From NCBI RefSeq assembly GCF_023498005.1, contig NZ_CP097289.1, positions 5,146,001-5,210,000 of the forward strand: a stretch of DNA of 64,000 nucleotides, in the 5' to 3' direction. The notes below the pieces were generated by a model. That model searched no databases. It saw only the letters and a list, made by a program, of their open reading frames with translations, and was not told the origin of the DNA. The position numbers and the translations under genes were made by a program. The first letter of the stretch is position 1, and each line of letters starts with the position of its first letter. Of this stretch, positions 23,342 to 34,687 are shown piece by piece. Origin of the DNA: Streptomyces durmitorensis. Lineage in GTDB: Bacteria; Actinomycetota; Actinomycetes; Streptomycetales; Streptomycetaceae.

Positions 23342-24076
23342 TCAGTGCCCGGAACCAGCACCCGCGGCCGCGTCGTGCGACGCGGCGCCGGACGGGTCCG
23401 TGTTCGCCGCACCGGACGCGCTGCCCGACGGCTGTCCGGACGGCTGCCCCGAAGGGTTGGCGCCGCCGGTCGCGCCCTCGGTGGGCTCACCGCTCGCGGA
23501 GCCCGAGGGCTTCGTCGACGGCTTCGCGTCCGGGGCCTCGGGAACCTCGGTCGGGCCCCACTTCTTGAAGTAGCTCTCCGCCGGCACGACGAAGGTCTTC
23601 ATCTTCACGTCGCCGGTCTTGCTGAAGGCGAAGGTGACCGGCTGCGCGTTGCCGTCCTTGACGGCCTCGCGGCTGCTGGGCAGGACGGCCGACGCGTTGT
23701 CCTTGCCGCCGATGATGACGGAGCCACCGGCGGGGATGGTCAGCGGACCCCCGCGCTTGGAGGTCTTGTCGTCCTTGGCCGGCGTGATCTTGGCCGTCTT
23801 GCCGGTGCCGATGACCTTGATCTCGTCCAGGGTCTGATCGGTGCTGCCGTTGTTGAAGATCGTGGCGGCGACCACGGCGGGACCCGTCGACTTCAGGTCG
23901 GGCTGGGTGATCACCATGGCGTTCTGGATCTTGATGTCGCCGACGGCGGTCGCGGCGTTGTCCGGCTTGATCTCGTGCGTCTGAGCGTTGTTACCGGCGC
24001 CGCACGCGGCGAGCGACGCGAGCGAGAACGCGATGGCGGTGGCGGCGATGGCGCCACGTCGAAGGCTGCGGCTCAC
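23342..24076 (-). CDS. DUF461-type lipoprotein
   Basis: 244 aa. The lipoprotein signal ends in the lipobox LAAC (AIAFSLASLAACGAG), so the protein is lipid-anchored outside the membrane. The mature domain (about 40-170: DIKIQNAMVITQPD, GPAVVAATIFNNGSTDQTL, LTIPAGGSVIIGG) resembles DUF461/PCu(A)C-like beta-sandwich proteins, some of which are copper chaperones. The typical Met/His copper ligands are not obvious, so metal binding is uncertain. The tail (about 175-244) is a low-complexity Pro-Ser-Gly-Ala spacer. It is convergent with phoP; the long gap upstream separates it from carD. Confidence 0.8.
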   Translation of the reverse strand: MSRSLRRGAIAATAIAFSLASLAACGAGNNAQTHEIKPDNAATAVGDIKIQNAMVITQPDLKSTGPAVVAATIFNNGSTDQTLDEIKVIGTGKTAKITPAKDDKTSKRGGPLTIPAGGSVIIGGKDNASAVLPSSREAVKDGNAQPVTFAFSKTGDVKMKTFVVPAESYFKKWGPTEVPEAPDAKPSTKPSGSASGEPTEGATGGANPSGQPSGQPSGSASGAANTDPSGAASHDAAAGAGSGH

Positions 24077-24749
24077 GGCGGCGGCAACTCCTTGAACGAG
24101 GGCGGTACGGGAGGGGCGGGCGGCCGTAAAGCCGTCCTAAGTGTGTGTCAGCGGGCTTAGGTTACCGAGCCGTTCCCGCGCCACCGCACCCGACCCGCCC
24201 CTACGGCCCGCGAGCCTCTCTCGCGGCACTCCGGTCCCGCCGCACATGTTGCTTCCGTTCCCGCCGCACAAGCCACTTCCGTCACTCTGACGCCATTGGC
24301 CTCTCGTTCACCATTCACATAAGCGCCGTCAAGGGTCGCCGCGGCCCGTCCTGCGGATTTCCGGTAAGGAATGCATGGCGGTCCGGGGAAGTCCGGGGAA
24401 GTCCCGGAAATTGATCACCGCGGGGCGCTTGATCAATTCCGGATTCACGTCGAACGGCGACCGGCACGTGTCTCCGGTCGCCGAACGGAGTAGCGGAAGT
24501 TCACCGCTTGGAACCTGGCAAACCGGGACGTTCAGCCTCGTGGAGCGCTCTCGGAGGGCGTGTGACGGGCGCGTTTCCGCTTCCCCGGAGAGCCGCTCCC
24601 ACCTGCGAATACCTCGCTCCACAAGCCCTTCGCAGCACGTTCCTGTTGCTGTTGTCAAGCCCCGAGATATGCCCTGACCTGCGAAAACGCCATTCAGAAG
24701 AGGCGGTTCTCGTGTTAGGATGGATAGCCACGGAAGGGGTACCTGTCAC
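24077..24749. other. Long gene-free region between the lipoprotein gene and carD
   Basis: 673 bp without a supported gene. It holds a 24-bp tandem repeat (24235-24258 and 24259-24282, four mismatches) and two to three GTCCGGGGAA direct repeats (24381-24410). An inverted repeat around TTGATCA (24404-24417 with 24430-24442, one-base bulge) follows. The carD promoter lies at its right end. No RNA family was recognised. Confidence 0.6.
24693..24721 (+). promoter_or_regulatory. Putative carD promoter
   Basis: TAGGAT (24716-24721) with TTCAGA 17 bp upstream (24693-24698) resembles a housekeeping HrdB promoter. It is followed by a good Shine-Dalgarno (GGAAGGGG, about 10 bp before the carD ATG). Confidence 0.5.
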
Positions 24750-25232
24750 ATGACGTTCAAGGTTGGCGACACCGTGGTCTATCCCCATCACGGGGCCGCG
24801 CTGATCGAGGCCATTGAGACTCGCCAGATCAAAGGCGTGGACAAGACCTACTTGGTGCTGAAGGTCGCCCAGGGCGACCTGACGGTACGTGTGCCTGCGG
24901 ACAATGCGGAGTTCGTCGGCGTACGTGATGTGGTCGGTCAGGACGGGCTCGACCGGGTCTTCGAAGTACTGCGCGCGCCGTACGCCGAAGAGCCGACGAA
25001 CTGGTCCCGTCGCTACAAGGCAAATCTCGAGAAGCTCGCATCGGGCGATGTCATCAAGGTCGCGGAAGTCGTGCGTGACCTGTGGCGTCGTGAGCGTGAG
25101 CGCGGACTGTCCGCGGGTGAGAAGCGCATGCTCGCCAAGGCTCGCCAGATCCTGGTGAGCGAGCTCGCCCTCGCGGAGAACACGAACGAGGACAAGGCCG
25201 AGGCCCTGCTTGACGAGGTCCTCGCGTCCTGA
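24750..25232 (+). CDS. carD: RNA-polymerase-binding transcription factor CarD
   Basis: 160 aa, the usual length. The N-terminal Tudor-like RNA-polymerase-interaction domain ([38 protein letters not shown]) binds the beta subunit. The C-terminal helical DNA-binding domain includes the key tryptophan in [16 protein letters not shown] and [19 protein letters not shown]. CarD stabilises the RNA polymerase open complex at many actinobacterial promoters, notably rRNA. ATG 24750 is chosen over an upstream in-frame codon because of the GGAAGGGG RBS and the family start. Confidence 0.95.
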   Translation: MTFKVGDTVVYPHHGAALIEAIETRQIKGVDKTYLVLKVAQGDLTVRVPADNAEFVGVRDVVGQDGLDRVFEVLRAPYAEEPTNWSRRYKANLEKLASGDVIKVAEVVRDLWRRERERGLSAGEKRMLAKARQILVSELALAENTNEDKAEALLDEVLAS

Positions 25233-25556
25233 TCGCGTCCTGACATACGCAACATACGCATACGTCTTGGCGCCATGAATGCCGCGGTGCCCGCTGACCC
25301 TCAATGGTGTCGCCGGGCGCTGCGGCATGTTCGTACCCGGACTTCATGCCCAGGCGCAGTCCCTGTTCCTTTGTCTTTGAATTCGTGCCTCGTACTACCC
25401 AGTACTACGTCACGTACTCGGTTCTGCTCGGTGTGCGAGCCGGGCTCGGGCAGCTGACTCGACCAGATGTCACGGAAGGGTCCGGTCAAGGCGTTCGCGC
25501 CCGGCTCGCTGAGGCCATACCCACCTCGCCCGAGCCCACAAACCTGAACGGAAGCG
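25233..25556. other. Gene-free gap between carD and ispD
   Basis: 324 bp. Short repeats of CATACGCA (25244-25264) follow the carD stop and a CGTACTAC/CAGTACTACG cluster lies around 25390-25415. Open frames here have poor third-position GC and no homology. It probably holds the ispD promoter. Confidence 0.55.
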
Positions 25557-26294
25557 ATGTCTGAGGAATCCCGCACCGCGGTCGTGATCCCCGCCGCAGG
25601 ACGCGGCGTACGGCTCGGCCCGGGCGCCCCCAAGGCGCTCCGCGCGCTGAACGGCACGCCCATGCTCATCCACGCCGTACGGGCCATGGCCGCGTCCCGC
25701 GCCGTGTCGCTCGTCGTCGTCGTGGCCCCACCGGAGGGCGCGGCCGAGGTCAAGTCACTCCTGGCCGACCACGCACTGCCCGAGCGCACCGACTTCATGG
25801 TGGTCCCCGGAGGCGAGACCCGCCAGGAGTCCGTGAAGCTCGGCCTCGACGCCCTGCCCGAGGGCATCGGCGTCGTCCTGGTGCACGACGCGGCCCGCCC
25901 GCTCGTGCCCGTGGACACCGTCGACGGCGTCATCGAGGCCGTACGCGAGGGCGCACCGGCCGTCGTCCCCGCGCTGCCGCTCGCCGACACCGTCAAGCAG
26001 GTCGAGCCGGGGGACCCCAAACAGCCGGGCGCGCCCGAGCCCGTGGTGGCCACGCCCGAGCGGGCCCGCCTGCGCGCCGTGCAGACCCCGCAGGGCTTCG
26101 ACCGCGACACCCTCGTGCGCGCCCACGCGACGGTTACCGAGAACGTCACGGACGACGCCAGCATGGTCGAGCAGCTGGGCCTCCAGGTCGTCGTCGTGCC
26201 CGGCCACGAAGAGGCCTTCAAGGTGACGCGGCCCCTCGACCTCGTCCTTGCCGAGGCCGTACTCGCCCGCAGGAGGGCCAACGATGGCTTCTGA
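25557..26294 (+). CDS. ispD: 2-C-methyl-D-erythritol 4-phosphate cytidylyltransferase
   Basis: 245 aa. It activates MEP with CTP in the third step of the non-mevalonate isoprenoid pathway. The nucleotide-binding loop [20 protein letters not shown], the [17 protein letters not shown] segment, [20 protein letters not shown] and [16 protein letters not shown] are the IspD signatures. ATG 25557 is directly before [14 protein letters not shown]. The last 11 bp overlap the ispF start, so the two genes are translationally coupled. Confidence 0.95.
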   Translation: MSEESRTAVVIPAAGRGVRLGPGAPKALRALNGTPMLIHAVRAMAASRAVSLVVVVAPPEGAAEVKSLLADHALPERTDFMVVPGGETRQESVKLGLDALPEGIGVVLVHDAARPLVPVDTVDGVIEAVREGAPAVVPALPLADTVKQVEPGDPKQPGAPEPVVATPERARLRAVQTPQGFDRDTLVRAHATVTENVTDDASMVEQLGLQVVVVPGHEEAFKVTRPLDLVLAEAVLARRRANDGF

Positions 26295-26778
26295 GCAGCT
26301 GCGTCTCCCGCAGGTCGGCATCGGCACCGACGTGCACGCCTTCGAGGAAGGGCGTGAGCTGTGGTGTGCCGGGCTCCTCTGGGAGGGCGAGAGCGCCGGC
26401 CTCGCCGGGCACTCGGACGGTGACGTCGCCGCGCACGCCGCCTGCGACGCCCTGTTCTCCGCGGCCGGCATCGGCGACCTCGGCGCGCACTTCGGCACCA
26501 GCAGGCCCGAGTGGTCCGGCGCATCCGGTGTGACGCTGCTCGCCGAGGCGGCCAGGATCGTGCGCGCCGAAGGCTTCGAGATCGGCAACATCGCCGTCCA
26601 GGTCATCGGCGTACGACCCAAGGTCGGCAAGCGGCGCGACGAGGCGCAGAAGACGCTGAGCGCCGCAGCGGGCGCCCCGGTCGCCGTGTCCGGCACGACG
26701 ACGGACGGCCTCGGCCTCACCGGCCGCGCCGAGGGCCTGGCCGCGATCGCGACGGCACTGGTCGTGCGGACGGACTGA
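26284..26778 (+). CDS. ispF: 2-C-methyl-D-erythritol 2,4-cyclodiphosphate synthase
   Basis: 164 aa. It converts CDP-ME-2-phosphate to the cyclodiphosphate, releasing CMP, in the MEP pathway. The metal-binding motif [11 protein letters not shown] and [19 protein letters not shown], plus the conserved [14 protein letters not shown] terminus, identify the family; the enzyme is a homotrimer with a zinc and a second divalent ion. ATG 26284 sits inside the ispD 3' end. Confidence 0.95.
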   Translation: MASEQLRLPQVGIGTDVHAFEEGRELWCAGLLWEGESAGLAGHSDGDVAAHAACDALFSAAGIGDLGAHFGTSRPEWSGASGVTLLAEAARIVRAEGFEIGNIAVQVIGVRPKVGKRRDEAQKTLSAAAGAPVAVSGTTTDGLGLTGRAEGLAAIATALVVRTD

Positions 26779-26907
26779 CCGGGGAACGTACCGGCGAGGG
26801 GGGAAATGCCGCTGCGGCGGGGTGTGTTGGAGCAGTATCGGGACAGCACGCCCCGCACAGCCGCACGGCATCCACCGACGCAGAAGAGCAGAAGAGAGGC
26901 ACCCGCC

Positions 26908-27312
26908 ATGGCCGCCGAACTGTCCGACAAGCTCAAGGCCCTTCTCGACACCCCCGTCTTCATCTCCGTCGCCACCATCCAGCCCGACGGCAGCCCTCAG
27001 GTCTCACCGGTCTGGGTGAAGCGCGACGGGGACGACCTGCTCTTCTCCACCACCCTCGGCCGCCGCAAGGAGAAGAACCTGCGCCGCGACCCGCGCGTGA
27101 CGGTGCTGCTCCAGCCCTTCGACTCGCCGTACACGTACGCCGAGATCCGCGGCGAGGCGACGATGACCACCGAGGGCGGGCAGGAGCTCATCGACGAGCT
27201 GGCCCTGAAGTACACCGGCCTGAAGTACGTGGAGTTCAATCCGTCCTCCGTGAACGACGACCCCCGCGTCGTCGTCCGCGTCACTCCGCGCAAGGTCGTC
27301 GGCCGCCTCTGA
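26908..27312 (+). CDS. PPOX-class F420-dependent oxidoreductase
   Basis: 134-aa split-barrel protein. LLDTPVFISVATIQPDGSPQ, VSPVWVKRDGDDLLFSTT, RRKEKNLRRDPRVTVLL and YAEIRGEATMTTEGG are characteristic of PPOX-class proteins that use coenzyme F420. Their substrates are diverse and none can be named here. ATG 26908 is used because an AGAGAGG element lies 8 bp upstream and the conserved domain begins there; the frame is open further back without homology. Confidence 0.88.
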   Translation: MAAELSDKLKALLDTPVFISVATIQPDGSPQVSPVWVKRDGDDLLFSTTLGRRKEKNLRRDPRVTVLLQPFDSPYTYAEIRGEATMTTEGGQELIDELALKYTGLKYVEFNPSSVNDDPRVVVRVTPRKVVGRL

Positions 27313-27344
27313 GGGCTGCTCGCCCCCGCGCATGTCACAGTTCC

Positions 27345-27376
27345 GTGCCCTGTTGACCCAGGAGGTCGCAGGGCAC
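27345..27376 (+). promoter_or_regulatory. Stem-loop in the cysS leader region
   Basis: GTGCCCTG (27345-27352) and CAGGGCAC (27369-27376) form a perfect 8-bp stem with a 16-base loop, 27 bp before the cysS start. It could terminate the upstream PPOX gene or be a leader structure; it does not show T-box features. Confidence 0.4.
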
Positions 27377-27402
27377 TGTCCTTGGACCACTACCCTGGAG
27401 TG

Positions 27403-28803
<1,401 letters not shown>

Positions 28804-28820
28804 GCGTCTGACCTCGCGAT

Positions 28821-28846
28821 GTGCCGCCCGGCGACCCGGGCGGCAC
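28821..28846 (+). terminator. Hairpin after cysS
   Basis: GTGCCGCCCGG pairs with CCGGGCGGCAC (11 bp, 4-base loop) 18 bp after the cysS stop. Confidence 0.75.
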
Positions 28847-28927
28847 ACTTCATATACGTACGCAGTCACGCAGTGGGCCGCCGCGCAGTTCGCGGGCAGC
28901 CACACGCATCACAGAGACAGGTAGGTC

Positions 28928-29887
28928 ATGGCCGCTAACAACCGCCGCATGTCCGGCAAGAAGGGCGCGCAGGTCGGCAGCGGCGGAAATCGACGCCGCG
29001 GCCTTGAGGGCAAGGGCCCGACGCCGCCCGCCGAGGCGCGCAAGGGACACAAGAAGAACCGCATCGCCAACGCCGCGGCCAAGAAGGCCTCCGGCGGCCC
29101 CGGCGGCGGCCGGCGTCCCAGTGCCGTGAAGGGCCGCGGCAAGGGCACGTCCGAGATGGTCGTGGGGCGCAACTCCGTCGTCGAGGCGCTGCGCGAGGGC
29201 GTGCCCGCCTCGACGCTCTACGTCCAGCAGTTCATCGACAACGACGAGCGCGTGCGTGAGGCGCTGCAGCTCGCCGGTGAGCGCGGCGGCATCCACCTCA
29301 TGGAGGCCCCGCGCCCCGAGCTGGACCGCATGACGAACGGCCTCAACCACCAGGGCCTCGTGCTCCAGGTGCCGCCGTACGAGTACGCCCACCCCGAGGA
29401 GCTCGCGGCCGCCGCGTTCGACCAGGGCGAGGACCCGCTGATCGTCGCCCTCGACGGCGTGACGGACCCGCGGAACCTGGGCGCCGTGGTGCGTTCCGCC
29501 TCCGCCTTCGGCGGTCACGGCGTGGTCGTCCCCGAGCGGCGTGCCGCCGGGATGACCGCCGGTGCCTGGAAGACGGCCGCCGGTGCCGCGGCGCGTACGC
29601 CCGTGGCGCGCGCGACGAACCTGACCCGCGTCCTTGAGGCCTACAAGAAGGCCGGGCTCGCGATCGTCGGGCTCGCCGCGGACGGCGACCACGAGGTCGG
29701 CGACCTGGAGGCGCTGTCCGGTCCCGTCGTCATCGTCATCGGCAGCGAGGGCAAGGGCCTCTCGCGGCTCGTCGGCGAGACCTGCGACTACCGCGTGCGC
29801 ATCCCCATGCCGGGCGGCACGGAGTCCCTGAACGCCGGTGTGGCGGCGGGAGTCGTGCTCTACGAGGCGTCGCGGCGCCGGAGTTAG
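28928..29887 (+). CDS. rlmB: 23S rRNA (guanosine-2'-O-)-methyltransferase RlmB
   Basis: 319-aa SpoU/TrmH (SPOUT) methyltransferase. After a Lys/Arg/Gly-rich N-terminal extension (about 1-75) comes the substrate-binding domain ([33 protein letters not shown]). The knotted domain has SpoU motifs 1 ([17 protein letters not shown]), 2 ([16 protein letters not shown]) and 3 ([20 protein letters not shown]). It methylates a guanosine ribose in the 23S rRNA peptidyl-transferase region. The conserved actinobacterial partner of cysS, it starts 124 bp downstream and is likely in the same operon despite the hairpin. Confidence 0.92.
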   Translation: MAANNRRMSGKKGAQVGSGGNRRRGLEGKGPTPPAEARKGHKKNRIANAAAKKASGGPGGGRRPSAVKGRGKGTSEMVVGRNSVVEALREGVPASTLYVQQFIDNDERVREALQLAGERGGIHLMEAPRPELDRMTNGLNHQGLVLQVPPYEYAHPEELAAAAFDQGEDPLIVALDGVTDPRNLGAVVRSASAFGGHGVVVPERRAAGMTAGAWKTAAGAAARTPVARATNLTRVLEAYKKAGLAIVGLAADGDHEVGDLEALSGPVVIVIGSEGKGLSRLVGETCDYRVRIPMPGGTESLNAGVAAGVVLYEASRRRS

Positions 29888-29900
29888 TCCGCACCCCGGA

Positions 29901-29935
29901 CGCCCGTCGGCCCGCATTTCTCGGGCCGACGGGCG
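29901..29935 (+). terminator. Hairpin after rlmB
   Basis: CGCCCGTCGGCCCG pairs with CGGGCCGACGGGCG (14 bp, 7-base loop). Confidence 0.85.
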
Positions 29936-30012
29936 TTCGTGGGAGATCTTGACGCGGTCCGGACATTTCCGCGCGGTCAAGGCAGTGTCCTAAACACACA
30001 TCACTCGGTTAG

Positions 30013-31650
30013 ATGAGTGTGGACACCAGAACGCCCCGCAATCCCACGGGGGGAAGCTCGTCAGGGTTCGACGAAGCTCCCGCGCTGAGCATGGTGAAGG
30101 TGCCGAGCGACCCGGCGCAGGTCATCGTGAATCACGCGAGCTTCCGCGTGCAGCTCCCCACCGCGCAGCGGACCCAATCCCCGCGTATCGCACGGCACTT
30201 GAGCACTGCCGACGACACCGTGCGCATCCCCGCAGTCGGCTCCGCCGCACGGCGCCGCTCGCCCGTCGTCTGGAGCGGGAAGTCCGAGCCGGGTGACCCC
30301 GGAGCCACCGGACTCCTTCAGGCGGTGCGTGGCACCGGCGTGCGCCATTCGGTCGAAGCCGGCGGCTCCTCCTACGACGACGGAGGTGCCACGCAGGTCA
30401 TCCCCCGCATCGACGAGGACGAACTCGAGAGCACGCAGGCCACGCCTGCCGTCATCGGGCCGCGGCACCCCGATCCCGAGACCCGGCTCATCCCGCGCAT
30501 GCCGATGTCCCAGAGCGACCTCGACGAGCGGCTCCCCTACGAGGACGACGAGTTCGACGACGGCGACGACGACACGCGCCAGGTCGTCAGGCGGCACGGG
30601 GCCGATCCCGTGCGGCACGCCTATTACCCCGGTCGCCGCATGAACCTCGGCGTCGTGCTGCTCCCGCTGCGCGTCTTCCTCGGGTTCATCTCCATCTACG
30701 CCGGCATGGGCAAGCTCTGCGACCCCGTGTACTTCGACGGCGGCGACCGCGGCTCCATGGTCAAGTGGCTCAACTCGCTGCACCCCTGGGCGCTCGCCGA
30801 GCCGCTGCGGGACTTCGCGCTCTCGCACCCGGTGGGCGCGGGCCTCTGCATCGCCTTCCTCCAGATCATCGTGGGCGTGCTCACGGTGCTCGGGCTCTGG
30901 CAGCGGGTCGCGGCCAGCATCGGCGTGCTCCTGTCCGCCGCGCTCATCGTCACCGTCAGCTGGAAGACCGTCCCCGCCTACGACGCGCCGGACATCATCT
31001 ATCTGGCCGCATGGTCGCCGCTGATCATCGCGGGCGCACCCGTCTACTCCGTCGACGGACGCCTCGCGGGCGAGGCCTGGCGGACGCTCGGGCCGCGCGT
31101 GGACATCTGGGAGCTGCGGCGCCGTGTGCTGCGGCGCGGCGCGCTCATCGGCTCGATCGTCGTCGGGCTCACGCTCCTCATCGGCTCGATGCTCGGCGGC
31201 GCGGTGCGCGATGCCGACCGCGTGACCGTGCCGGGGCCCGGCGAGGCCCCGCGCAACGAACTGCCGGGCTCGCCGCTTCCGGGGGAGCCCGGGAAGAAGC
31301 AGCAGCAGCGCCAGGGCCAGTCGCAGAGCCCCACGGCCTCCGGGGCGGGGGCGCCGACGCAGGGCAGCTCCGCGAGCCCCACGCAGGGTGCAGGCGCTGC
31401 GACCACGCCGGGCGCGGCGCGCGAGACCGCGGGCGCGGGCGCGGGCCAGGGGCAGCCGAGCCAGACGCAGGGCACCACGGGGCAGGCCCCGCCCCAGCAG
31501 TCCTCGCCCCAGCAGCCTCCGTCGTCGGCCACCGCAGGACCCACGTCCAGCGGCGGCAGCGGCGGTGCGCCCGAGGGCGGCACGAGCGGCGGCAGCACGG
31601 GCGGCGGCGGCAACGACCGGCTCGTGGGCGGGCTGCTCGGCGGCGGCTGA
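30013..31650 (+). CDS. DoxX-family membrane protein with long polar extensions
   Basis: 545 aa. Residues 1 to about 205 are a disordered acidic cytoplasmic segment (EDDEFDDGDDDTRQ near the end). A DoxX-type four-helix domain follows (LGVVLLPLRVFLGFISIYAG, FLQIIVGVLTVLGLWQRVAA, IGVLLSAALIVTVSW), then another helix (LIGSIVVGLTLLIGSMLGG). The C-terminal 145 residues are a Gln/Pro/Ser/Gly low-complexity tail. DoxX proteins are often linked to quinone or sulfur redox chemistry; the specific role is unknown. The start at 30013 has no Shine-Dalgarno upstream, suggesting a leaderless transcript. Confidence 0.8.
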   Translation: MSVDTRTPRNPTGGSSSGFDEAPALSMVKVPSDPAQVIVNHASFRVQLPTAQRTQSPRIARHLSTADDTVRIPAVGSAARRRSPVVWSGKSEPGDPGATGLLQAVRGTGVRHSVEAGGSSYDDGGATQVIPRIDEDELESTQATPAVIGPRHPDPETRLIPRMPMSQSDLDERLPYEDDEFDDGDDDTRQVVRRHGADPVRHAYYPGRRMNLGVVLLPLRVFLGFISIYAGMGKLCDPVYFDGGDRGSMVKWLNSLHPWALAEPLRDFALSHPVGAGLCIAFLQIIVGVLTVLGLWQRVAASIGVLLSAALIVTVSWKTVPAYDAPDIIYLAAWSPLIIAGAPVYSVDGRLAGEAWRTLGPRVDIWELRRRVLRRGALIGSIVVGLTLLIGSMLGGAVRDADRVTVPGPGEAPRNELPGSPLPGEPGKKQQQRQGQSQSPTASGAGAPTQGSSASPTQGAGAATTPGAARETAGAGAGQGQPSQTQGTTGQAPPQQSSPQQPPSSATAGPTSSGGSGGAPEGGTSGGSTGGGGNDRLVGGLLGGG

Positions 31651-31680
31651 GGCCGAGCAGGCGCGTGACCGGCAGTACGC

Positions 31681-31719
31681 CGACGGGGCCCCGCACAGAC
31701 ACTGTGCGGGGCCCCGTCG
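31681..31719. terminator. Bidirectional terminator
   Basis: Perfect 17-bp stem beginning CGACGGGGCCCCGCACA with a 5-base loop, between the convergent DoxX and nucleotidyltransferase genes. Confidence 0.9.
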
Positions 31720-31778
31720 GCGTATGCGGAGACGCGTGTGGCGAGGCGGCGAGGGCGGAGAGGGCGGCGAGGGCGGCC

Positions 31779-32510
31779 TCAACCGGTCTGTGCCGCGAGC
31801 TCCTTGGCCGCTTCCGTCAGGTCCTTGGCCGTGTCGATGGCCCGCCAGTACGCGCCCTGCGGCAGCGGGAAGCCCGCGAGGCTCTTCTCGCGGGCGAGGC
31901 GCGGGAACGTGGTGCGCTCGTGGTCGCCGCGGTCCGGCAGGAGCCCGGTGAAGGAGGCGGAGAAGACGTACACGCCCGCGTTGATCAGGTACGGGGACGG
32001 CGGGGACTCGATGAAGTCCGTGATGTGGCCGAACGCGTCCGTCTCGACGGCGCCCCACGGGATGCGGGGGCGGGCCAGGGCGAGGGTCGCGGTGGCGTCG
32101 CGCTCGGCGTGGAAGGCCGCCATGTCGCGCAGCGAGAAGCGGGTCCAGATGTCGCCGTTCGTCGCGTACCAGGGGCGGTCCGCGTGCGGGAGGTGGCGGG
32201 CGGCGTACTTGAGGCCGCCGCCGCGGCCCAGGGGTTCGGTCTCGACGACCGTGGTGACGTTCAGGGGGAGGTCCGCCGACTCCAGCCACTCCTGGAGCAC
32301 TTCGGCGAGATGGCCGCACGAGACGACCGCGTCGGTCACGCCCTCGGCGGCCAGCCAGGAAAGCTGATGGCCGATGATCGGGGTCCCTGTGCCAGGGATC
32401 TCGACCATCGGCTTGGGCCGGTCGTCGGTGTACGGGCGGAGGCGCGAGCCTTGGCCTCCGGCCAGGATGACGGCCTGCGTGGGTCTGTGAGCGTGAGGGT
32501 CGCCGGTCAT
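31779..32510 (-). CDS. Sugar-phosphate nucleotidyltransferase
   Basis: 243 aa. The N-terminal signature AVILAGGQGSRLRPYTDDRPKPMVEI and GTPIIGHQLSWLAAEGV define the NTP-transferase family (RmlA/GMPP type). WYATNGDIWTRFSL supplies the catalytic Asp and PYLINAGVYVFSASF the substrate loop. It would make an NDP-sugar from a sugar 1-phosphate. Without a downstream left-handed beta-helix it resembles monofunctional glucose- or mannose-1-phosphate transferases; the sugar is not determinable. ATG 32510 starts immediately before the conserved THR-type N-terminus. Confidence 0.85.
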   Translation of the reverse strand: MTGDPHAHRPTQAVILAGGQGSRLRPYTDDRPKPMVEIPGTGTPIIGHQLSWLAAEGVTDAVVSCGHLAEVLQEWLESADLPLNVTTVVETEPLGRGGGLKYAARHLPHADRPWYATNGDIWTRFSLRDMAAFHAERDATATLALARPRIPWGAVETDAFGHITDFIESPPSPYLINAGVYVFSASFTGLLPDRGDHERTTFPRLAREKSLAGFPLPQGAYWRAIDTAKDLTEAAKELAAQTG

Positions 32511-32536
32511 GCCGGAAACCCTACGTGCCGACCCCG

Positions 32537-32995
32537 TCAGCCGTTCTGGTGGGCGGCGACGCCCGCCGCGAAGGACGTGTCGCAGACCGGGCGCGAGTAC
32601 GACTGGGCACGGCTCGGGCCGTACTTCTGGACTGCGGCGCGGCCGAGGGCACGGGCGATGGAGACGCAGTGCCGGGCGAGCGACGGGTGGCGGTTCACCT
32701 CCTGCTGGAGGTGGGTGAGCGCGACGCCCGGGTTCCTGTCCTGGAGCTCCAGGAGCAGCCGGTCGCGCAGGACGTCCTGCGGCGCGCGGGACTTGGCCGG
32801 TACGGAGAGGTCGTCGGCGGATGCGGTGAGCATCGAATCCGAGGAGTTCCCGGACCAGTTGACGCTGGTGACCGCGAGGGTCCCGGAGAGCACCAGCATC
32901 ACGGGCAGGACGAGGGAGAGCGTGCGGCCGATGCGTCGGGCGGGGCCTCGGTGGGCTCGGCGCGGCTTCTGGGTGTAGTTGGCGGAGTGCGTCAC
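32537..32995 (-). CDS. Conserved hypothetical secreted or membrane-anchored protein
   Basis: 152 aa. A basic N-terminus (about 1-25) precedes one hydrophobic helix (TLSLVLPVMLVLSGTLAVTSV). The remainder is polar and helical (DVLRDRLLLELQDRNPGVAL, HPSLARHCVSIARALGRAAV), with two cysteines (HCV and PVCDTSF) that could form a disulfide. Family unknown. It is followed 26 bp later by the nucleotidyltransferase gene on the same strand, so the two may be co-transcribed. Confidence 0.65.
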   Translation of the reverse strand: MTHSANYTQKPRRAHRGPARRIGRTLSLVLPVMLVLSGTLAVTSVNWSGNSSDSMLTASADDLSVPAKSRAPQDVLRDRLLLELQDRNPGVALTHLQQEVNRHPSLARHCVSIARALGRAAVQKYGPSRAQSYSRPVCDTSFAAGVAAHQNG

Positions 32996-33146
32996 GCGAG
33001 TGAGCGTAGCGGTCGGTGATGATTTGGCGACATTACGTCACTCGGTCGAGCGACGGAGAATGAGGTTTCTCTGGAGCGGCGTTGACGGGCGCCGGGCGAA
33101 ATGACCGGTCTGCCGGGGTATTTGTCGACACCATGGGCGAACGCGC

Positions 33147-33174
33147 AGGGCCCCGCACCGAAGTGCGGGGCCCT
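33147..33174 (-). terminator. Terminator after msiK
   Basis: AGGGCCCCGCAC / GTGCGGGGCCCT, perfect 12-bp stem with a CGAA tetraloop, about 30 bp beyond the msiK stop. Confidence 0.88.
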
Positions 33175-33202
33175 CCGTATGGCGCGGGGCCAGTCGGTGA
33201 GG

Positions 33203-34339
<1,137 letters not shown>

Positions 34340-34395
34340 GGTGAAGGCCCCCTTCACCGGCAGGAACGTGCCGGACGATCCGTTGTAAAGAGAGG

Positions 34396-34411
34396 AGTGG
34401 TGTAGTCCACC
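34396..34411. promoter_or_regulatory. DasR-operator-like site upstream of msiK
   Basis: AGTGGTGTAGTCCACC matches the dre consensus (A C/G TGGTCTAGACCA C/G T) at about 13 of 16 positions and is a near-palindrome. It is 57 bp upstream of the msiK ATG. Confidence 0.6.
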
Positions 34412-34546
34412 TGAGTGAACTGCTCGGACGGTACCCCGGGGGGGACCGGTCTGTCTGTAGTCCTGCACCCGCGACCTTCGAGGAAATTTTCGACGGGCGC
34501 ACGGGCGGTGTTGGTTACACTGCTCGGGCACGTCAGTGCAGCGCAT

Positions 34547-34620
34547 GCCTCCTTAGCTCAGATGGCCAGAGCAACGCACTTGTAATGCGTAGGTCGTCGG
34601 TTCGAATCCGACAGGGGGCT
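34547..34620 (+). tRNA. tRNA-Thr (anticodon UGU)
   Basis: 74 nt. The acceptor stem GCCTCCT pairs with AGGGGGC (34613-34619), discriminator T. The D arm is TAGCTCAGATGGCCAGAGCA; the anticodon stem is ACGCA/TGCGT with loop CTTGTAA, giving anticodon TGT for ACA codons. The T arm carries GTCGG-TTCGAATC-CGAC. CCA is not encoded. A TACACT -10-like hexamer is at 34516-34521. It is followed by a hairpin; no integrase lies adjacent. Confidence 0.95.
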
Positions 34621-34630
34621 CGGAGCAGGG

Positions 34631-34669
34631 CGAAGGCCCAGGACGACGGAGAGGTGTCCTGGGCCTTCG
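34631..34669. terminator. Hairpin after tRNA-Thr
   Basis: CGAAGGCCCAGGAC (34631-34644) pairs with GTCCTGGGCCTTCG (34656-34669). It also lies at the 3' end of the convergent FAD oxidoreductase gene. Confidence 0.88.
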
Positions 34670-34687
34670 TGCGTTCTCGTGCGTACG

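Noticed and set aside
25304..25564. Open frame between carD and ispD as a small gene
   Set aside because: Third-position GC is low for this genome, there is no ribosome binding site or recognisable homology, and it overlaps the ispD start.
34547..34669. tRNA-Thr as an integration site of a mobile element
   Set aside because: No integrase, no duplicated tRNA 3' end and no atypical gene content beside it.
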